From Brevundimonas sp. UBA7664 (GTDB taxonomy: Bacteria > Pseudomonadota > Alphaproteobacteria > Caulobacterales > Caulobacteraceae): 53,685 bases of DNA. The notes beneath the pieces were generated by a model, which saw only the letters and a list, made by a program, of their open reading frames with translations, was not told the DNA's origin and did not search any database. A program made the position numbers and the translations under genes. Shown piece after piece: positions 6,884 to 15,832 of the stretch (position 1 is the first letter of the stretch; every line of letters starts with the position of its first letter). The stretch is taken from assembly GCF_002483305.1 (NCBI RefSeq), contig NZ_DLHQ01000014.1, forward strand, positions 9,084 through 62,768. The letters run 5' to 3'.

Positions 6884-6941
6884 CCCCACCCGGGCTCGCC
6901 TGAAGGCTCGCCGTCCCTCCCCACTTCGGGGGAGGGAGAAC
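6884..6941. repeat. right inverted repeat of the DUF559 unit
   Basis: Reverse complement of the left arm at 6418-6474 with few differences. It includes a CCCTCCCC-ACTTCG-GGGGAGGG hairpin. It ends just before the stop of the amidase gene (6944). Confidence 0.8.
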
Positions 6942-6943
6942 CC

Positions 6944-7705
6944 CTAGTTCAGCACCCCGGTCACGCTCTCCGCCGTCGCCAGCTGCAGCACCCCCATCAG
7001 GGTCGCTCGCGTCTCCCCGTCGGCCACGCCGTCCACCCGCCCCGGCCGCCAGTGGCGCTGGAACGCCTCGACGGTCAGCTTCGTCGCCGCGTCATAGTCC
7101 CCGCCCGGCGTCAGCGCATACCCCAGCCGGTGCAGCCCCGCGCGCAGCACCAAGACCCCCAGCCCTTCGTCGCCGACCGCAAGGGGCACGCCCAGCGCCG
7201 CGATCCGCTCCGGCGCCGGCTCGAACCACAGGCCGTGCCCGACCGCGGCCAGCCGCTTCCACGGAAACCGCTCGCCGGGATCCTGCTTCCGGTCCGGCGC
7301 GAGGTCGGAGTGACCGATGATGCGGGCGTCGGGAATGGTCCAGCGGGTGCGGATGTCGTTGACCAGGCTGATCACCGCGTCGATCTGCGCCTCGGGAAAG
7401 TCACGATAGCCGAACTCATGGCCCGGATTGACGATCTCGATGCCGAGGGAGGCGGCGTTGCAGTCGGTCTCGCCCTGCCAGGCCCCCTTGCCGGCGTGCC
7501 AGGCCCGGCGCTCCTCGGCCACCAGCCGCAGGATCGAACCGTCCTCGTCGACGACATAGTGGGCGGAAACCTTCGCGGCCGGATCAACCAGACGCGCGAC
7601 AGCCTCATCGGCGGTGCGCATGCCCGTGTAGTGCAGCACCAGCATGTCCGGCGGGCCGCGGCGGGCGTCGAAATTGGGAGAAGGAGCGTCCTTGACGACC
7701 AGCAC
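6944..7705 (-). CDS. N-acetylmuramoyl-L-alanine amidase, AmpD-like
   Basis: A 253-residue amidase_2 enzyme that cleaves the bond between MurNAc and L-alanine. The catalytic domain covers about residues 15-160. The zinc ligands are the His in VLHYTG, the His in IGHSDLAPDRKQDPG and the Asp of the same motif. Residues 180-245 form a putative peptidoglycan-binding domain of three helices. There is no signal peptide, so it probably acts in the cytoplasm on recycled anhydro-muropeptides, as AmpD does. The start is a GTG, 3 bases after the stop of the upstream membrane gene, so the two form an operon. Confidence 0.9.
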   Translation of the reverse strand: MLVVKDAPSPNFDARRGPPDMLVLHYTGMRTADEAVARLVDPAAKVSAHYVVDEDGSILRLVAEERRAWHAGKGAWQGETDCNAASLGIEIVNPGHEFGYRDFPEAQIDAVISLVNDIRTRWTIPDARIIGHSDLAPDRKQDPGERFPWKRLAAVGHGLWFEPAPERIAALGVPLAVGDEGLGVLVLRAGLHRLGYALTPGGDYDAATKLTVEAFQRHWRPGRVDGVADGETRATLMGVLQLATAESVTGVLN

Positions 7706-7708
7706 AGC

Positions 7709-8026
7709 CTATCGGCCCGGCCGCTCCCAGCCGTAGGCGACCCAGGCGCCGTCGACCTTGTGGGCTTCGATCACATCATCGGCGCGGCGGGTGCGGACCA
7801 CGGCCTTGCGGCGCGCGCCCAGGGCCAGGCCGGCGAAGAAGACCAGCACGGCGGCGAACAGGGCGATGACCGCCACGGCGACCGCCGTGAACACCGCCAG
7901 GACCGCACCCACTGCCATGGCCGCGACCGTCGCGATCGCGCCGCCCAGCCACATGACGGACGCCAGCAGTCCGTTCGACGGACGGCGGGCGGACGGACCA
8001 AAGATCAGGCGGTCGGACTGGGTCAT
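7709..8026 (-). CDS. small inner-membrane protein, unknown
   Basis: A 105-residue protein starting MTQSDRLIFGPSARRP at 8026, where AAGGTG precedes the ATG; the frame also extends 18 codons upstream without a better site. It has a short polar N-terminus, two adjacent hydrophobic segments at about 22-44 and 46-68, then a basic, probably cytoplasmic C-terminus (RRKAVVRTRRADDVIEAHKV). No family recognised. It lies immediately upstream of the AmpD-like amidase in the same operon. Confidence 0.75.
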   Translation of the reverse strand: MTQSDRLIFGPSARRPSNGLLASVMWLGGAIATVAAMAVGAVLAVFTAVAVAVIALFAAVLVFFAGLALGARRKAVVRTRRADDVIEAHKVDGAWVAYGWERPGR

Positions 8027-8141
8027 CTGTTCACCTTGCGGACGCTGAAGAACAACGTCGAAACTCCAATGTCGGACCACTCGGCTGAACGGTCAATGAC
8101 CGGCCCCTTCACAGGCGAGTGTTTCGGCCCGGAATCCCGCT

Positions 8142-9965
8142 TCAATACGGCTGGTCCGCCAGCACCGAAGCGCCCGAGGACCGGGCCCGCTCGGTCTGGA
8201 TGCGACGAACCGTCGCCTCGGCCGCCGGGTCGTTCATGACGCCGCCGATTCCGACCAGCACCCGCGCCGCCTCGCCCGAGACGCCGAAGGCCTGCGACAG
8301 GGCCTCGAACGGCGAGCTGGCTTCCGGATAGCGTTTGAACCGCACCGACTCGTCCGCCGGGATGCTGGCCAGTTCGCGCGCCTTGGCGATGGCCTCCTCC
8401 AGCCCGCCCAGCTGGTCGACCAGGCCGATCTGGCGCGCCTGGGCGCCGGTCCAGACCCGGCCGCGGGCGAGCTCGCGCACCCGGGCGGGCGGCAGGCGAC
8501 GACCCGTGGCGACGCGGGCGATGAACTCCTCATAGGTCCGGTCGATCTGGGCCGCGAAGGCGGCGCGCTGGGCGGCGGTGAAGTCCTGCGACGGCGAGAA
8601 GGCGTCGGCATAGTCGCCGCCCACCGTCAGATTGCGCATGTCGACCCCGAACCGGCCCAGGGCGTCGGCCAGCACGAATTTGCCGCCATAGACGCCGATC
8701 GAGCCGGTCAGGGTCGAGGGCTGGGCCACGATCCAGTCAGCTTCCGAACTGATCCAGTAGCCGCCCGAGGCCGCATAGTCGCCCATCGACACCACCACCG
8801 GCTTGCCCGCCGCCCTCGCCGCCCGCACCGCCGCCAGGATCTGTTCCGAGGCTTCCGGCGAACCGCCGGGCGAGGAGACGCGGAAGACGATGGCCTTGAC
8901 CGCCTTGTCCTCGATGGCGTCGTAAAGGGCCTCGGCCAGATCGTCCGACATGATCGACGAGCCGCCGCCGAACGGATCGGCGCCGCCGCCGGTGCCGGTC
9001 ATGATGGCGCCCTCGCCGCCGACGATGGCGATGGCGTTGCGGCCCGATCCGGCGCGCTCGCCCTTCGACGAGGCGTAGTCGGAGAACTCCACGATCTCGG
9101 CGTTGCGGCCGGCCCGGCGCTTCGCCTCGGCCTCGGCCTCCTCGACCTGGCCGATCTTGTCGATCAGCTTGCGTTGCAGGGCCTGGGCCGAGGAATACGG
9201 CCCGGCCTCGAGGGTCGCCCGCAGCGCCGCCGGCGTCACCTTCCGGTCCTGGGCCGCATTGGCGATTGCAGACGTGTAGATCGAGGTCATCCACGCCGTC
9301 ATCGCCTCGCGGTGGGCCGGGGTGTAGTCGCTCTCGGTGTATTCGTTGACGGCGTTCTTGTACTCGTAACGCTGCTCGAACTCGGCGTTGACGCCGTATT
9401 TGTCGAAGGCCCGGCCGAGGAAGACGCTGTCGGCCGAGAAACCCGCCAGCTGGAAGTTCGCCGTGTTCTGCATCCACAGCTCGGAGGCCGAGGCTCCGAT
9501 CATATAGCTGGAGACCGTGGCGCCGAAAGGCTGGAAGCCCTGGCTGTGGGCGATCACCACCTTGCCCGCGGCCCGGAAGCGGCGCACGGCCTGGCGGATT
9601 TCATCGGCCGCGGCGGGCGTGATCCCGCCTTCCGGCAAGCGGATCAGCAGCACCTTGACCCGGTTGTCGTCCTCGGCCTCGGCCAGGGTGTCGACGATCT
9701 GCAGCGTCGACAGGCCCGACCCGCTGAACATGGCGAACGGGTTGGTCGGCGTCTGGTCGGTCAGCCCCTCGCGCAGGTCCAGCTCCAGCACCGTATGGGC
9801 CGGCGTCGGCTCCTTCGACGAGGCCGAGCTGATGGCGATGGTGATGAAGACGAACGGCACCACCACCAGAAACAGGAACATCCCGGCGAAGACGCCCAGC
9901 ACGGTCAGGAAAAACTGCTTCATGGGAAGGGGCACGGTCCGGAACGCGGGCCGGGTCATGGCCAC
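8142..9965 (-). CDS. sppA: SppA, signal peptide peptidase (protease IV, 67K type)
   Basis: A membrane-bound serine protease that degrades cleaved signal peptides on the periplasmic side. The 607-residue protein has one N-terminal membrane segment (about 17-45) and two tandem S49 domains, as in the long SppA form. The general-base lysine is Lys203 in the first domain (YEYKNAV) and the nucleophile is Ser400 in GDYAASGGYW of the second, so the Ser/Lys dyad is intact. The frame opens with GTG at 9965; the ATG two codons later or the Met15 codon are alternatives. It is divergent from panD. Confidence 0.95.
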   Translation of the reverse strand: MAMTRPAFRTVPLPMKQFFLTVLGVFAGMFLFLVVVPFVFITIAISSASSKEPTPAHTVLELDLREGLTDQTPTNPFAMFSGSGLSTLQIVDTLAEAEDDNRVKVLLIRLPEGGITPAAADEIRQAVRRFRAAGKVVIAHSQGFQPFGATVSSYMIGASASELWMQNTANFQLAGFSADSVFLGRAFDKYGVNAEFEQRYEYKNAVNEYTESDYTPAHREAMTAWMTSIYTSAIANAAQDRKVTPAALRATLEAGPYSSAQALQRKLIDKIGQVEEAEAEAKRRAGRNAEIVEFSDYASSKGERAGSGRNAIAIVGGEGAIMTGTGGGADPFGGGSSIMSDDLAEALYDAIEDKAVKAIVFRVSSPGGSPEASEQILAAVRAARAAGKPVVVSMGDYAASGGYWISSEADWIVAQPSTLTGSIGVYGGKFVLADALGRFGVDMRNLTVGGDYADAFSPSQDFTAAQRAAFAAQIDRTYEEFIARVATGRRLPPARVRELARGRVWTGAQARQIGLVDQLGGLEEAIAKARELASIPADESVRFKRYPEASSPFEALSQAFGVSGEAARVLVGIGGVMNDPAAEATVRRIQTERARSSGASVLADQPY

Positions 9966-10146
9966 GGCCCGACCATAGGGCGGCGAGGCGTCCCGTCAAA
10001 TGAACTGCCCGCAATGCGCGAGCCGCGCCGCACCATCCGATGCTGCATTGCAATGACGACGATTGATGGCGGGATGCCGAACCCCTATATGAGCGGTCTG
10101 CGAGCGGGGGCTTATCGCCCCGCGTCACATCCGGACCGCACTCCCC

Positions 10147-10503
10147 ATGCTGGTCACCCTGATGAAGGCCAAGCTGCACCGCGCGACGGTGACCCAGGCC
10201 GATCTCGACTATGAAGGCTCGATCGCCATCGACGCCGACCTGCTCGACGCCGCGGGCATCTTTCCGCACGAGCAGGTCGATGTGCTGAACATCACCAACG
10301 GCGCCCGCTTCACCACCTACGCCATCGAGGCGCCGCGCGGCTCGAAGGTGATCGGCGTCAACGGCGCCGCCGCCCGTCTGGTGCAGAAGAACGACAAGGT
10401 CATCGTCGTGACCTACGGCCAGCTGCCGCAGGAAGAGGCCCGTCAGTGGTCGCCGACCGTGGTGCTGCTGGACGACGGCAACGCGATCAAGAAGGCGGCT
10501 TGA
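10147..10503 (+). CDS. panD: PanD, aspartate 1-decarboxylase
   Basis: Makes beta-alanine from L-aspartate for pantothenate and CoA synthesis. The 118-residue proenzyme has the Gly24-Ser25 self-cleavage site (YEGSI) that yields the pyruvoyl group. Lys9 and the NGAR motif near 57-60 also match the family. The start is the ATG at 10147, and the length is normal. It stands alone on the plus strand, divergent from sppA, with about 180 bases between them that probably hold both promoters. Confidence 0.97.
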   Translation: MLVTLMKAKLHRATVTQADLDYEGSIAIDADLLDAAGIFPHEQVDVLNITNGARFTTYAIEAPRGSKVIGVNGAAARLVQKNDKVIVVTYGQLPQEEARQWSPTVVLLDDGNAIKKAA

Positions 10504-10552
10504 CGGTCGCCTACGGGCGCCTTCCCCTAGTTGCATTCTTGGGGAGATGGTC

Positions 10553-11293
10553 ATGAAATCGCTGACTCTGGTCGCCGGTTGGGCGTGTCTGCTGTTCGCG
10601 CCTGCGGTGTCCGCACAAGAAGTTTCGCCTGAGCGCGCGTCGATTGTCGTGACTGGAACCGGGCGGGCCGAAGCGCCTCCCGATCTGTTCACGGTGACGG
10701 CTGGCATCGAGGGGCGTGGCGTTGATCAGGTTGCCGCCTTGCAAGCGCTCGCCTCCAGACAGCGCGTCGTGATGGAGGGTTTGGGCCGACTCGAAGGCCT
10801 GACCAGCACCGAAGTCACGACGGACGGAGCCGGTATTGAAAGCATCTCCGACCCTGAGTGCGGCAACTCCGACTACAGTCCTGAAACCTGTCCGATTGTC
10901 GGATATTCGGCCTCAATGACAGTCAGACTGGTGGGGTCCCCCGTTCAACGCGCCGGCGATGCCCTGTCCTTGGCAGGGGAATTGGGCGCGCGCGACGCGA
11001 GGGTCGTGAGGATTCACCTGAGCGACAACAGCGATCTTCGGGAAGCGGCCAATCGCGCCGCCTTCGCTGACGCACGGCGGCAGGCTGATCTGTTGGCATC
11101 GGCCGCCGGGCAAAGGGTCGTTCGAACGGTCCGTATCGCTACGCCGGATGCTCGATCTATGGCCTCCAGCTCCGACGCGCTCGCCGACATCGTCGATTTC
11201 GAACCAAGGGTTCGTCCGGTGGCGCCTCTGGTCTTTGCGCCCCCGCCAACCGAGTTCGTCACGCATCTGACCGTGACCTTCGAGATCGAGTGA
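10553..11293 (+). CDS. secreted SIMPL-domain protein (DUF541), first copy
   Basis: A 246-residue protein with an N-terminal signal peptide ending near APAVSAQE and then a SIMPL/DUF541 domain (residues about 30-245, beginning RASIVVTGTGRAEAPPDL). The family is periplasmic or outer-membrane associated and its function is poorly known. GGGGAG lies six bases before the ATG at 10553, which decides that start over an ATG at 10547. A CGNSDYSPETCP segment has two cysteines that could form a disulfide. A second SIMPL gene lies 500 bases downstream on the other strand. Confidence 0.88.
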   Translation: MKSLTLVAGWACLLFAPAVSAQEVSPERASIVVTGTGRAEAPPDLFTVTAGIEGRGVDQVAALQALASRQRVVMEGLGRLEGLTSTEVTTDGAGIESISDPECGNSDYSPETCPIVGYSASMTVRLVGSPVQRAGDALSLAGELGARDARVVRIHLSDNSDLREAANRAAFADARRQADLLASAAGQRVVRTVRIATPDARSMASSSDALADIVDFEPRVRPVAPLVFAPPPTEFVTHLTVTFEIE

Positions 11294-11358
11294 CCGCCTC
11301 ACTCACCGCTTGACGCCGCCGCCGTTCGGGAATCCCCTCCCCTGCAGGAGGACCACCG

Positions 11359-11674
<316 letters not shown>

Positions 11675-11705
11675 TGAAGCAGTAGACGTCCCGCGCAATT
11701 GATCA

Positions 11706-11733
11706 GGGCTGGTGAGCACGCGCCCACCAGCCC
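11706..11733. terminator. hairpin between convergent genes
   Basis: GGGCTGGTG (11706-11714) pairs with CACCAGCCC (11725-11733) around a 10-base loop. It sits between the plus-strand membrane gene and the minus-strand SIMPL gene. There is no T run, so termination in either direction is a guess. It is nested inside the larger inverted array formed by the CTAG repeats. Confidence 0.45.
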
Positions 11734-11743
11734 CAATCACTGG

Positions 11744-11768
11744 CCACTAGTCACTAGTCACCAGCCAC
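11744..11768. repeat. inverted, degenerate CACTAGY copies
   Basis: Two CACTAGT units followed by CACCAGC and CAC. They are the reverse complement of the GCTAGTG array at 11633-11674 with drift, so the two blocks can pair as a long stem about 135 bases across. Confidence 0.6.
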
Positions 11769-11779
11769 TCAAAACCGCA

Positions 11780-12574
11780 TCAGCGGTTCAGATCATACAC
11801 GCCGGTGATGTCGATCCGCACCGTCAGCTGACCGGCCGCGACCGGGGTCGAGCCGCCCGAGTCCATGGCCATTTCGGCGCGGGCGAACATCGGCTGCGGC
11901 TGGGGCGAATAGCCGCCGCCTTCCGACAGCGAGCGGATCCCGCCCAGCTGCACGCCCAGCGCCTGGGCGTAGAGCGAGGCCTTGGCCTGCAGGTTGCGCA
12001 CGGCGATCTGGCGCGCCTGGTTCTCGGCCGAGGTCGGGTCCTTCAGGCCGAAGCTGATGCCGTCGATCTGGTTGACGCCCGCGGCGACCACCGCATCGGC
12101 GGTCGTGCCCACGGCGTTGAGATCGTGGATGATCACCGTCACCCGGTTGTTGGCCTGGTAGCCGCGCAGCCGGGGCGGTTCGTTCTGGACGTAGTCATAC
12201 TGCGCCGAGAGGTTCAGGCCCGAGGTCTGGACGTCGCGCGCCTCGATCCCGGCGCGGCGCAGGGCGGCCATCACCTCGTTCATCCGCGACGCGTTCAGCC
12301 GCATCGCCTCGGCGGCCGTGGTCGCCTCGGTGACGACGCCGAAGCTGATGGTGGCCATGTCCGGCGCGGTCTTGACCTCGCCATAGGCGGACAGGTTCAG
12401 GGCCGGCTGACTGGCCATGGCGTGGACCATCATCGGCGCGCCGCCCTCGGGCTGCGACTGGGCCCGGGCGGCCGGAGCGACCAGCAGGGCGGCGGCGGCC
12501 ATGGCCGCGCCGGTCATGACCAGCATGCGGTTGGACAGGGCCGGAAGGGCGGCGGCGACGGCGGGACGGTTCAT
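11780..12574 (-). CDS. secreted SIMPL-domain protein (DUF541), second copy
   Basis: A 264-residue protein starting MNRPAVAAALPALSNRM at 12574 with AGGAG ten bases upstream; longer frames before this lack a ribosome site. The signal peptide ends around APAARAQS. The SIMPL domain follows (LSAYGEVKTAPDMATISFG onward) with the typical VTVIIHDLNAVGTTADAVVAAG core. Function is unknown; related proteins are periplasmic and some are linked to oxidative stress. It is convergent with the operon of the first SIMPL gene. Confidence 0.88.
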   Translation of the reverse strand: MNRPAVAAALPALSNRMLVMTGAAMAAAALLVAPAARAQSQPEGGAPMMVHAMASQPALNLSAYGEVKTAPDMATISFGVVTEATTAAEAMRLNASRMNEVMAALRRAGIEARDVQTSGLNLSAQYDYVQNEPPRLRGYQANNRVTVIIHDLNAVGTTADAVVAAGVNQIDGISFGLKDPTSAENQARQIAVRNLQAKASLYAQALGVQLGGIRSLSEGGGYSPQPQPMFARAEMAMDSGGSTPVAAGQLTVRIDITGVYDLNR

Positions 12575-12736
12575 GGCGGAAATTCTCCTGAAAGCGAAAG
12601 GGCCGGCCGCCCGAGAGTGGGCGGAGACCATGGCGGCACCTTGGCCGTTCCCGCCTGAATGAACGCGCGGGCGCCCCTGGCAGGTTCCATTCATCGGCGT
12701 GAAATCGGCGACAGGTCAACGGCGGCGCGATGACGC

Positions 12737-12766
12737 TTGGCAAGCCGCCGGGCCGCCTGCTAGGCC
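12737..12766 (+). promoter_or_regulatory. possible tRNA promoter
   Basis: TTGGCA (12737-12742) and TAGGCC (12761-12766) are 18 bases apart, and transcription would start a few bases before the tRNA at 12784. The boxes are weak but correctly placed. Confidence 0.35.
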
Positions 12767-12783
12767 GGTGGCCCGTCCCGGAA

Positions 12784-12856
12784 GGGCGCGTAGCTCAATG
12801 GTTAGAGCCGACCGCTCATAACGGTCTGGTTGGGGGTTCGAGTCCCTCCGCGCCTA
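12784..12856 (+). tRNA. tRNA with CAU anticodon, probably elongator Met
   Basis: The sequence folds into a full cloverleaf of 73 bases: acceptor GGGCGCG/CGCGCCT, D stem GCTC/GAGC, anticodon stem GACCG/CGGTC with loop CTCATAA (anticodon CAT), and T arm GGGGG-TTCGAGT-CCCTC. The 3' CCA is not encoded. CAU can be elongator Met or a lysidine-modified Ile tRNA. The first pair is not the C-A mismatch of initiators. I favour elongator Met but cannot exclude Ile2. Its last three bases are the stop codon of the minus-strand gene that follows. Confidence 0.9.
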
Positions 12857-14341
12857 CCGCCGCCAGAACCCGCCGCCGCCGCCGCCGCGGCTCCAGCGGT
12901 CCTCGCCCTGGTAGCGGTTGTCCTGGATGTATCGGCCGTCGCGGTCGTACCAGCCGCGCCCGCTCTGATAGTCGCGGTAGCCATCCAGCTGATAGCCGTC
13001 GTCCTGGTACGGCAGGCCCAGCAGGCCGTCCTCAGCCTGCCACCAGTTCTGGGGATAGGAGCCGTACATACACTCCCAGCCCTGGCCGGGGCGCCAGTAG
13101 GGCTCATAGCGGCCGGCGTAGCGGTCGCGGAACTGCGGCCGGCAGATGTACTGCGACCACACGCGGTTGCCGCTGGCCTCCACCGTGGCGCGGTTCTCGG
13201 CGTAGATCACCTCGCGCACGCCCGCGAAGACGTTGTTGACCACCACCGCATGGCCCGAGGCGGCGGCGACGCCGACGGTCGAGGCGCGGATGCGGCTGTC
13301 GGTCAGGCTCAGCTCGCCGTTATAGAGCACCACCCCCTTGTCGGAGCGGCCCACGCGGCTGTTCTTGATCTCGACCGAGGCGCCCTCGATCGCCACGCCC
13401 TCGACATAGCCGACGATGGCGGTGTTCTCGATCTCGACCCGCCCGTATTCGCGGCCCGAGCGGATCACGATGCCGATCGAGCGCGGCCCGAAGGCGTTGG
13501 GCGCGCCGGTGCCCTTCAGGGTGACGGCGTTCAGGCGCGAGGTCTGGCCCGCGCCGGGGATCAGCTCCAGCCCCGACTGGGCGCCGGTGACGACCATTTC
13601 CCAGGCCGTCAGCACCGCGCCGTCGGCGACGATGGCCGGGGCGATGGTCTCGGCCTCGATGATGACGTCGCGCATGTCCAGCAGGCCGCCGTCGGCGTAG
13701 ATGACGGCCTCGTCGCCCGCGTGGCGGAAGCCGACGCGGCTCATGACGATCTCGGCGCCGTAGCCGACGATGCAGGCGGCGTCGCCGGCGCGCGGCGAGC
13801 CGAACACCATGTCGCGGATCTCGACCCGCACGCCCTGGGCCACCGTCATGCACGGCAGGCCGTCGGGCGCCATCAGGGTCGGCTCGGGATGGCTGTCCCA
13901 GCGACGGGGATCAAAGCCGCCCTCGCCGATGATGGTCAGCGGCTTGTCGATGTTGAGCCAGCCGACGCAGGCGCCGCCGCGGGCGCGAATCACCAGCGTC
14001 CCGCCCGGCCGCACACGACGCACGGCGTCCTCGACCGCCCCGGTCCCGGGATTGCCGCCGCAGTCGATCAGCACGATCTCCTCGCCGCCGGGCCGGTAGG
14101 GACCGGGCCGCCAATCGGGCCGGTGACGGCCATAGTCATAGCGCCGGTGGCTGGAGCCGCGGTTGCGATAGCTGCGCGTCGGCGGGTCCAGAAGGACGCC
14201 GAAATTCGGCCGCGTCTGGCTTTCGACCCTGGCCGCGACCTGGGCGTGGGCGGGCCCCTCGCCGAGGGCGAAGACGGTGACGGCCGCGGCGAGGGCGGCG
14301 ACGCCGCCGATGACGCTGAGAGCGGTGCGGTGGGTGATCAT
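12854..14341 (-). CDS. secreted right-handed beta-helix protein
   Basis: A 495-residue protein with a signal peptide (cleavage near GPAHAQ, residue 33). After a Tyr/Arg/Pro-rich linker come repeated beta-helix coils at about residues 105-395 (for example VRVEIRDMVFGS, GLLDMRDVIIEA, VEIENTAIVGY), as in pectate-lyase-like and NosD-like folds. The tail (about 400-495) is rich in Tyr, Asp, Arg, Trp and Gly and ends GGGGGGFWRR. No catalytic residues can be assigned. It lies 12 bases after the Sel1-repeat gene, so the two are probably one operon. Its stop codon overlaps the end of the tRNA on the other strand. Confidence 0.85.
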   Translation of the reverse strand: MITHRTALSVIGGVAALAAAVTVFALGEGPAHAQVAARVESQTRPNFGVLLDPPTRSYRNRGSSHRRYDYGRHRPDWRPGPYRPGGEEIVLIDCGGNPGTGAVEDAVRRVRPGGTLVIRARGGACVGWLNIDKPLTIIGEGGFDPRRWDSHPEPTLMAPDGLPCMTVAQGVRVEIRDMVFGSPRAGDAACIVGYGAEIVMSRVGFRHAGDEAVIYADGGLLDMRDVIIEAETIAPAIVADGAVLTAWEMVVTGAQSGLELIPGAGQTSRLNAVTLKGTGAPNAFGPRSIGIVIRSGREYGRVEIENTAIVGYVEGVAIEGASVEIKNSRVGRSDKGVVLYNGELSLTDSRIRASTVGVAAASGHAVVVNNVFAGVREVIYAENRATVEASGNRVWSQYICRPQFRDRYAGRYEPYWRPGQGWECMYGSYPQNWWQAEDGLLGLPYQDDGYQLDGYRDYQSGRGWYDRDGRYIQDNRYQGEDRWSRGGGGGGFWRR

Positions 14342-14353
14342 GCTTCCGCCCTC

Positions 14354-15832
14354 CTAGCGGCGCTGCTGCGAACGGGAGACCTGGGCCAGCACCGCCTGCA
14401 GGCGGCCGGCCGAGGGGCCGAAGCCGGACAGGGCCGAGTCGATGCGGAAGGCCACGGCCTGGGCCTTGTCCTGGTCGGCCACCCCCGCGACGCCGAGCGC
14501 GAAATAGCTCGACATGGCGAATTTGGCCTCGGGGCTGCCCTGGCGCGCCGCCTCCTCGAACCATTTGAAGGCGCGGGCGTAGTCGGCCGGCAGGCCGACG
14601 CCCTCGGCGTACATCACCGCCAGCACCAGCTGGGCTTCCGACGAGCCGTTGATGGCGGCCATCTGGATGGCGCGAACGCGCTCCAGATAGGACAGCCGGC
14701 CCTCCATCGGATGGCCCAGCATGGCCTCCAGCGTCTCGACCTGGCGTTTGGACAGGTCCTCGGGCCGCTGGGCGACGGTGTCGCTCACTCCGAGGTAACG
14801 CAGCGCCCGGCCGACATGCAGGAACGGCAGTTCGGTCCCCATCCGGCCCAGCGCATATTCATAGGCGTCCCCGCGCGGACGGCTTTCGTCCGAGAAGGGC
14901 ACGCCCGACTGCGGCGCGGTGTTGGGATAGAATTCGAACGGCGGCGTCCATTGCCGCGCCTTGGTCTCGACGAACCGCTGATAGGTGTCGCGGCTCGGCG
15001 CCGAGCGCTCGAAATCCTTCAGCAGCACATAGGCGCCGACGTCGCCGGTCTGCACCGCGAGGTAGTTGTACAGATAGGCGTCGACGTCGTTGCGCTGGAA
15101 CAGGTTGGTGGCGGCGTAATAGCCGCGGCGATTGCGATCGCGGCTGTTGCCGCCGGCGTTGCGGCCCCAGGCCTCGCGGGCCTCGCGGTTGTCCTCGGGC
15201 TCGCCGAACGGGCCGTACAGGCCGTCATGCAGCCGCGCCAGGGTGCGGTAGCCATAGGCGTCCTGGGTCGACAGCACATAGATGACGCGGTCGCGCACCG
15301 CCTCCTGCTCTTCCCGGGTCATCTGGCCCAGCTGGCGATCCAGCCGCTGATAGGCCGTGTGCCGCTCCCAGGCGCGGCAGTCGTCGTATTTCGACAGCGG
15401 CCGCCAGCCGCCGAACCCGCCGCGGTCGACGCGGTTGATCGGGGCGTAGCCCTCGTCATTGGCCAGCGCCATGGCGTACCAGGTGGCGCTTTCGATCGGG
15501 TCCTCGATGTTCTTGTCGGTGGCCCGGATCGCCGCATAGCGGCCGCCCAGCTCCAGCTGGGCGAAGAAGTCGCCGCGGAAGGCCGCGCGGCGCAGCGCCC
15601 GCAGGCCGGTTTCCTGGGCGTTAAACTCGGACCCCGTCAGGGACGCGGGACGCGGGCACGCGTTGGATGTCGCGGCATCGCGTTGCCAGAACTGCACGCC
15701 CCCCCGATCGCCGCACGACACCATGCCGAGAGCGGCGAGCGCCAGCACGCCGGCGACCGCCGCAATGGCCACGGGTCCGCGGCCGCGACCGAAACGGGAG
15801 CCGTCTTCCTGGTTGGATCGACCCTCGCTCAT
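14354..15832 (-). CDS. Sel1-repeat envelope protein
   Basis: A 492-residue protein with a basic N-terminus and a hydrophobic segment (about 20-40) ending ALGMVSC. The Cys could be a lipidation site, though Met at -3 is unusual; otherwise it is a membrane anchor. TPR/Sel1-like helical repeats are seen near residues 75-110 (RAAFRGDFFAQLELGGRYA) and 405-455 (AQLVLAVMYAEGVGLPADYA). The middle is charged and Tyr-rich with no family I recognise. Sel1 repeats serve as protein-binding scaffolds. It is first in an apparent operon with the beta-helix protein. Confidence 0.8.
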   Translation of the reverse strand: MSEGRSNQEDGSRFGRGRGPVAIAAVAGVLALAALGMVSCGDRGGVQFWQRDAATSNACPRPASLTGSEFNAQETGLRALRRAAFRGDFFAQLELGGRYAAIRATDKNIEDPIESATWYAMALANDEGYAPINRVDRGGFGGWRPLSKYDDCRAWERHTAYQRLDRQLGQMTREEQEAVRDRVIYVLSTQDAYGYRTLARLHDGLYGPFGEPEDNREAREAWGRNAGGNSRDRNRRGYYAATNLFQRNDVDAYLYNYLAVQTGDVGAYVLLKDFERSAPSRDTYQRFVETKARQWTPPFEFYPNTAPQSGVPFSDESRPRGDAYEYALGRMGTELPFLHVGRALRYLGVSDTVAQRPEDLSKRQVETLEAMLGHPMEGRLSYLERVRAIQMAAINGSSEAQLVLAVMYAEGVGLPADYARAFKWFEEAARQGSPEAKFAMSSYFALGVAGVADQDKAQAVAFRIDSALSGFGPSAGRLQAVLAQVSRSQQRR

